Origin: Cyanobacteriota bacterium
GTDB taxonomy: Bacteria > Cyanobacteriota > Cyanobacteriia > Phormidesmidales > Phormidesmidaceae
Assembly (NCBI GenBank): GCA_027619675.1
Contig: JAQCHG010000050.1
Span: 1-8,155 of the forward strand
Direction of reading: 5' to 3'
Length of the DNA: 8,155 bases
This document shows positions 5,835-8,155 of the stretch, in pieces (positions within the stretch are counted from its first letter, which is position 1; each line of letters opens with the position of its first letter). The notes below the pieces were generated by a model, which was given only the letters and a program-made list of their open reading frames with translations, was not told where the DNA came from and ran no database searches. Made by a program: the position numbers and the translations under genes.

Positions 5835-6237
5835 GGGCCACCCCTGGGACATCCCTCAGCGCCTCCAGGCGGGAACCGTCCAGGGGCTTCCCGGTGCCGT
5901 GAGGATGGCGATGCCAAAGGATCACCAGGGGCTTCACCAGGGGCAACCCGCCCCAAAATACCCACCAAAGAAATTGCCTGACCCCATAAAGCCCCCAGGG
6001 TCAGGCAACTCACCTGTAAGGACGCTTTCCTAGCAGGGGTGCCAGTCGCCCTAAAGTTGCCCCCTTACGGCGGGCTGGCGAAAATCCCTGCGTGCGTTCT
6101 CCAGAATTGAATTCATTGTCGTTATCGGGGGGGTGATTTGACTTCCAGAGAACTACGCAATTCCTTGAAATTAGGCCCTCCCAGGCTAGGAGCTTATCCG
6201 TAGGACTACGATACCTAAGCCCCCTAAACCGCCCCAT
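5835..6237. other. Convergent gap, dapB to SnoaL-like gene
   Basis: No convincing gene lies in these 403 bases. The left part is G/C-rich with a short tandem repeat, TCACCAGGGGC, at 5922-5932 and 5934-5944 (12-base period), plus a related CCAGGGGCTTC at 5880-5890. A strong inverted repeat (5974-6008) follows. The right part (6009-6237) shows CGTAG/CTACG arms near 6197-6208, but too close together to fold. A 75-codon open frame on the minus strand (6010-6237) has no recognisable similarity and is not called a gene. No tRNA-like or rRNA-like sequence was seen. Confidence 0.5.
5974..6008 (-). terminator. Rho-independent-like terminator between convergent genes
   Basis: TTGCCTGACCC (5974-5984) and GGGTCAGGCAA (5998-6008) are perfect 11-base arms with a 13-base loop, the strongest hairpin in the window outside the repeats. 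On the minus strand the right end of the stem is followed by TTTCTTTGGTGGG, a T-rich tail, so it is best read as terminator of the minus-strand permease/SnoaL transcript, 229 bases beyond the SnoaL stop. The plus side (CTCACCTG) lacks a T-run, so its role for dapB, 140 bases upstream, is less certain. Confidence 0.7.
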
Positions 6238-6636
6238 TTATTCTCCAAAGCGGAAGATCACCCCCAGGTATTCTCGATAGGCGCTGACCTGGTCTCCTTG
6301 AATGTCAAAGGAGATCGCCGCCTGGTTTTCGTAGGGTTGCCCCTGCACCGTACCGTGGGATCGCACCTCAAATACCACCGTGGTGGCGTTGCTGGTCACC
6401 TGCTGGCAATCGAGGTGGAGCCCTTCGGGAAATTTCAGCGATACCTGGGTGAGAAATGCCCGTGCCGTATCCCGCCCCTGGTGCCACCCTTTAAACGGCC
6501 CGGCAGGAAACCAGAACTGAAAATCATCCCTCAGTAGGGCCAAAAATGGCTCCCAAGCGCCCGTGGCCAAGCCCTGGGCAAAGGCATGAAAGGCGGTCTC
6601 AGCCACCTGGCGGGTGTGGGCACTGGCTTCAGGCAT
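6238..6636 (-). CDS. SnoaL-like / NTF2-family protein
   Basis: A small alpha+beta protein of 132 residues from the chosen start, in the length range of SnoaL-like/NTF2 folds. Segments that fit: N-terminal helix ARQ-type region TRQVAETAFHAFAQGLATGAWEPFLALLRDDFQFWFPAGPFKGWHQGRDTARAFL, where a helix pair leads to a strand FWFP and a G-x3-GRDTARAFL element; then strands TTVVFEVRSHGTVQGQPYENQAAISFDIQGDQVSAYREYLG. In this fold the conical cavity often carries an enzyme site or ligand pocket, but the function is unknown here. The frame is open up to a TTG at 6693 preceded by GGAAG, which would add 19 residues without family similarity; the ATG at 6636 is where the domain begins, though it lacks a clear ribosome site. 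It follows the permease closely (60 bases, or 3 if the TTG is used), so co-transcription is likely. Confidence 0.78.
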   Translation of the reverse strand: MPEASAHTRQVAETAFHAFAQGLATGAWEPFLALLRDDFQFWFPAGPFKGWHQGRDTARAFLTQVSLKFPEGLHLDCQQVTSNATTVVFEVRSHGTVQGQPYENQAAISFDIQGDQVSAYREYLGVIFRFGE

Positions 6637-6696
6637 GGGCAGGTCTGGCGCAATGGGCACGGGGTAAAACAGTTGTGAACAATGGGCATGCAATCG

Positions 6697-7611
6697 CTAC
6701 TTCCAGTTTTCGCGGCGCAGCAGGGGATTCACCCACTCGTTCAACCCTTCCCCCACCAGGGACAGCCCCGTCACCATCAAAGTCAGGGCCAAACCGGGAA
6801 ACAGGGCCGTCCACCAAATGCCCGTGGGCAACGCATCCAGGGCTTGGCGAATATCCGCCCCCCATTCCGGGGTTTGCTCCGGTAGCCCCAGCCCCAAGAA
6901 CCCCAAGCCCCCCAGCACCAAAATGGCATCGGCGGCATTGAGGGTAAACAGCACCGGCACACTCTGCACCACGTTCAAAAACAGGTAGCGGCTCAGCACA
7001 TCCCAGGTGGAGGCCCCCATGGCCTGGGCCGCTTCGATGAACAACTCCGTTTTGACACTGACGGTGTGGTTACGCACCACCCGGTAATACTGGGGCACAT
7101 AGGCGATGCTCAGGGCCACAGCGGCGTTGATCACCCCCCGCCCCACCACAAAGGCCAGGGTCACCGACAGCAGCAACCCCGGCAGGGTGTAGATGGTGTC
7201 CATAAAAAACAGCAGCGCCCGATCCAGACGACCCCCTAGGTAACCGCTAACCATGCCTAAGGGCACCCCCACCACCACGCTCATGGCGGTAGCCAGCAGC
7301 ACCACCTGCCAGGCGGCGCGGGTCCCAAACAGAACGCGGGAAAGGACATCGTAGCCCTGGCGGGTAGTGCCCAACAGGTGCGCCCCGCCAGGGGGCTCAT
7401 GGATGGGGTTACTGAGGGCCGTGGTGGGATCTTGCAGGACGCCCCAGGCTTGCAGGGTCGGGGCCAGCAGGGCGATCGCGATGAAGGCCCCGGTGATGAG
7501 AATCCCCAGCAGCATCAGCACCACCGAGATATTGGCCCCCTGGCCTTTGGGTTTGATCAGCCGCAGCCAAGATTTCATAGGAAGCGCAGAGGAAGAGTCG
7601 CTGGGAGCCAT
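6697..7611 (-). CDS. OppC/DppC-type ABC transporter permease
   Basis: A 304-residue inner-membrane permease of the dipeptide/oligopeptide/nickel ABC family. It would form half of the transmembrane channel that imports peptides or related solutes, with an OppB-like partner, ATPases and a binding protein. Evidence: a first membrane segment near 29-50 (ISVVLMLLGILITGAFIAIALL), the OppC N-terminal signature HLLGTTRQGYDVLSRVLFGTR (78-98), further hydrophobic segments near 99-120 and 134-157, the EAA-loop EAAQAMGASTWDVLSRYLFLN (192-212), which contacts the ATPase, and hydrophobic segments to the C-terminus (VLGGLGFLGLGLPEQTPEWG and GLALTLMVTGLSLVGEGLNEW). The length and layout match DppC. The start ATG at 7611 is chosen; a Met at codon 12 (7578) is an alternative. 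No ATPase, OppB or binding-protein gene is adjacent, so the rest of the transporter lies elsewhere or beyond the right edge. A HIP1 site lies at 7472. Confidence 0.9.
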   Translation of the reverse strand: MAPSDSSSALPMKSWLRLIKPKGQGANISVVLMLLGILITGAFIAIALLAPTLQAWGVLQDPTTALSNPIHEPPGGAHLLGTTRQGYDVLSRVLFGTRAAWQVVLLATAMSVVVGVPLGMVSGYLGGRLDRALLFFMDTIYTLPGLLLSVTLAFVVGRGVINAAVALSIAYVPQYYRVVRNHTVSVKTELFIEAAQAMGASTWDVLSRYLFLNVVQSVPVLFTLNAADAILVLGGLGFLGLGLPEQTPEWGADIRQALDALPTGIWWTALFPGLALTLMVTGLSLVGEGLNEWVNPLLRRENWK

Positions 7612-7674
7612 GGCACCGATTAAACGTCAGTCAGCGGGAATCAGCGCCATTATCGCATCGGGGCTCACCCCAGC

Positions 7675-7738
7675 ACCGCACAGCGCAAACTTGCGCACCG
7701 TTTCCTCCAGCGGAGGGGGGAAGGGCCAAGAGGGGACT
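7675..7738 (+). repeat. Dispersed repeat, copy A
   Basis: It aligns with copy B (7826-7892) over its whole length: shared ACCGCAC, a CG-AAA-TTGC core, ACCGTTTCCT, a G-rich block, and CAAG...ACTT at the 3' end. Inside is a 14-base palindrome GCGCAA-AC-TTGCGC (7683-7696) and a small hairpin CCTCC-AGC-GGAGG (7704-7716), the second not preserved in B. The similarity was found by eye. Confidence 0.6.
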
Positions 7739-7825
7739 TTTGGCCCCGAATTACGCCCTGAGGGTTTGTCAATTTTGCACTTGTGAACCAGAAATCTATC
7801 CGGCAAGGTTCCCTGGAGCATCCTT

Positions 7826-7892
7826 ACCGCACGACGTAAATTTGCCAACCGTTTCCTGGGGTGGGGGAGCCAAGGGGCAAGGGAGCCAACTT
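7826..7892 (+). repeat. Dispersed repeat, copy B
   Basis: Direct-orientation partner of copy A, about 87 bases further on, and inverse partner of copy C (2718-2763). The best-kept part is ACCGTTTCCT, shared with A, followed by GGGGTGGGGGAGC, shared exactly with C. Being kept in A/B and B/C pairs with different mismatches, it looks like a decayed repeat family rather than a recent local duplication. Confidence 0.6.
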
Positions 7893-8002
7893 CCGCCGCA
7901 GAATACTAGTGGGTCACTTGGTCCGAACATCCCCATTTCCGGACCGATCCTCCCGCCTGGGTTTGCAGTTCTCTGAGTCTGACAGTAGGACAACAAAGAC
8001 CG

Positions 8003-8083
8003 TGGGTTTCATGCTTCAACCCACGCTACGGGGGCCATTGTGAAAGGATTGGGCGTAGCGTGGGTAGAGCAGAGCTAAACCCA
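8003..8083. repeat. Palindromic REP/MITE-like element
   Basis: The two ends are inverted copies: TGGGTTT at 8003-8009 and AAACCCA at 8077-8083, and inner ACCCACGCTACG (8019-8030) pairs perfectly with CGTAGCGTGGGT (8054-8065), 12 base pairs around a 23-base centre. Each arm also folds alone: CGTGGGTT (8001-8008) with AACCCACG (8018-8025), and TGGGTAG (8061-8067) with CTA plus CCCA (8075-8083). The look and base pattern match interspersed palindromes of cyanobacterial genomes. No coding frame is evident inside. Confidence 0.7.
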
Positions 8084-8111
8084 GGAGCAGGGTAGTTTGC
8101 CCTTGTCAGTC

Positions 8112-8155
8112 ATGGCAATGAGCATGACGAATGACCCACTAATTTTGGAAGTCCC
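8112..8155 (+). CDS. Possible 5' end of a gene running off the right edge
   Basis: From ATG at 8112 (alternatives 8118, 8124) the frame is open to the window end and reads MAMSMTNDPLILEVP. The hydrophobic ILEVP after a short polar start resembles the beginning of small cyanobacterial proteins, but only 14 complete codons are visible and there is no ribosome site near the ATG (AGGAG at 8083-8087 is too far). This is a weak call, given for completeness. Confidence 0.25.
   Translation, partial: MAMSMTNDPLILEV

Larger units (their letters stand above)
7612..8111. other. Repeat-rich intergenic region
   Basis: About 500 bases without a convincing gene. From left: a small GGGG-CTCA-CCCC hairpin (7660-7671), dispersed repeat copies A and B, a short 9-base direct repeat GGGAGCCAA (7865-7873 and 7881-7889), a hairpin GGTCCG (7920-7925) with CGGACC (7940-7945), and the palindromic element at 8003-8083. 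On the minus strand TTGACA (complement of 7767-7772) is a perfect -35 hexamer without a good -10. Open frames of 60-78 codons here run through the repeats and are not considered genes. Confidence 0.55.

Noticed and set aside
6010..6237. Minus-strand open frame of 75 codons after the SnoaL-like gene
   Set aside because: No recognisable domain, Arg/Gly-rich composition and no clear ribosome site; left as non-coding.
5835..6237. tRNA or other structural RNA in the dapB/SnoaL gap
   Set aside because: No cloverleaf arms, T-loop consensus or CCA-type end was found on either strand by eye.
7767..7772. Perfect TTGACA on the minus strand as promoter of the permease
   Set aside because: No acceptable -10 hexamer lies 15-19 bases downstream.
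7627..7996. Minus-strand open frames running through the right-hand gap, with a shared PPP-ETV-KF motif
   Set aside because: The shared peptide is simply the translation of dispersed repeat copies A and B, so the likeness is at the DNA level.

Overview
The window looks like chromosomal DNA from a GC-rich, probably filamentous or otherwise large-genome cyanobacterium. The strongest evidence is the octamer GCGATCGC (HIP1, a cyanobacterial hallmark), which occurs ten times in 8155 bases against about 0.1 expected at random. The gene set fits: DUF72, DegT-type aminotransferase, ROK fructokinase, MIF-type tautomerase, DUF2294 and DapB. The roughly 80-base inverted-repeat element near the right end also resembles interspersed palindromes common in cyanobacteria. 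The species cannot be told from the sequence.

Layout, left to right. The 3' end of a DUF72 gene (+, 1-242) is followed by a 355-base gap. A pair of co-directional genes comes next (+): a nucleotide-sugar aminotransferase of the DegT/DnrJ/EryC1 family (598-1737) and, 28 bases on, a ROK-family sugar kinase close to fructokinases (1766-2668). A 212-base gap holds two diverged copies of a dispersed repeat and a perfect 16-base tandem duplication. It leads to a MIF/phenylpyruvate tautomerase homologue (+, 2881-3231) and, after a long leader, a DUF2294 protein (+, 3565-3999). A stand-alone response-regulator receiver domain (-, 4168-4626) converges on DUF2294 and diverges from dapB (+, 5010-5834), the lysine/diaminopimelate reductase gene. 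The RR/dapB gap contains two short palindromes.

Downstream of dapB a strong 11-bp inverted repeat (5974-6008), with its T-rich side on the minus strand, separates dapB from a minus-strand unit read right to left: an OppC/DppC-type ABC permease (7611-6697) and a small SnoaL/NTF2-like protein (6636-6238). The last 544 bases are mostly non-coding and rich in repeats: two more copies of the dispersed repeat (opposite orientation to the first two), a palindromic REP/MITE-like element, and possibly the first codons of a gene running off the right edge.

The genes are mainly separate housekeeping and accessory functions, not one obvious system. Two links are suggested by arrangement: aminotransferase with ROK kinase (sugar or nucleotide-sugar metabolism) and permease with SnoaL-like protein (tight spacing). 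I found no convincing new multi-gene system. The most unusual material is intergenic: the four-copy diverged repeat family and the element at 8003-8083, which can form mutually exclusive hairpins.
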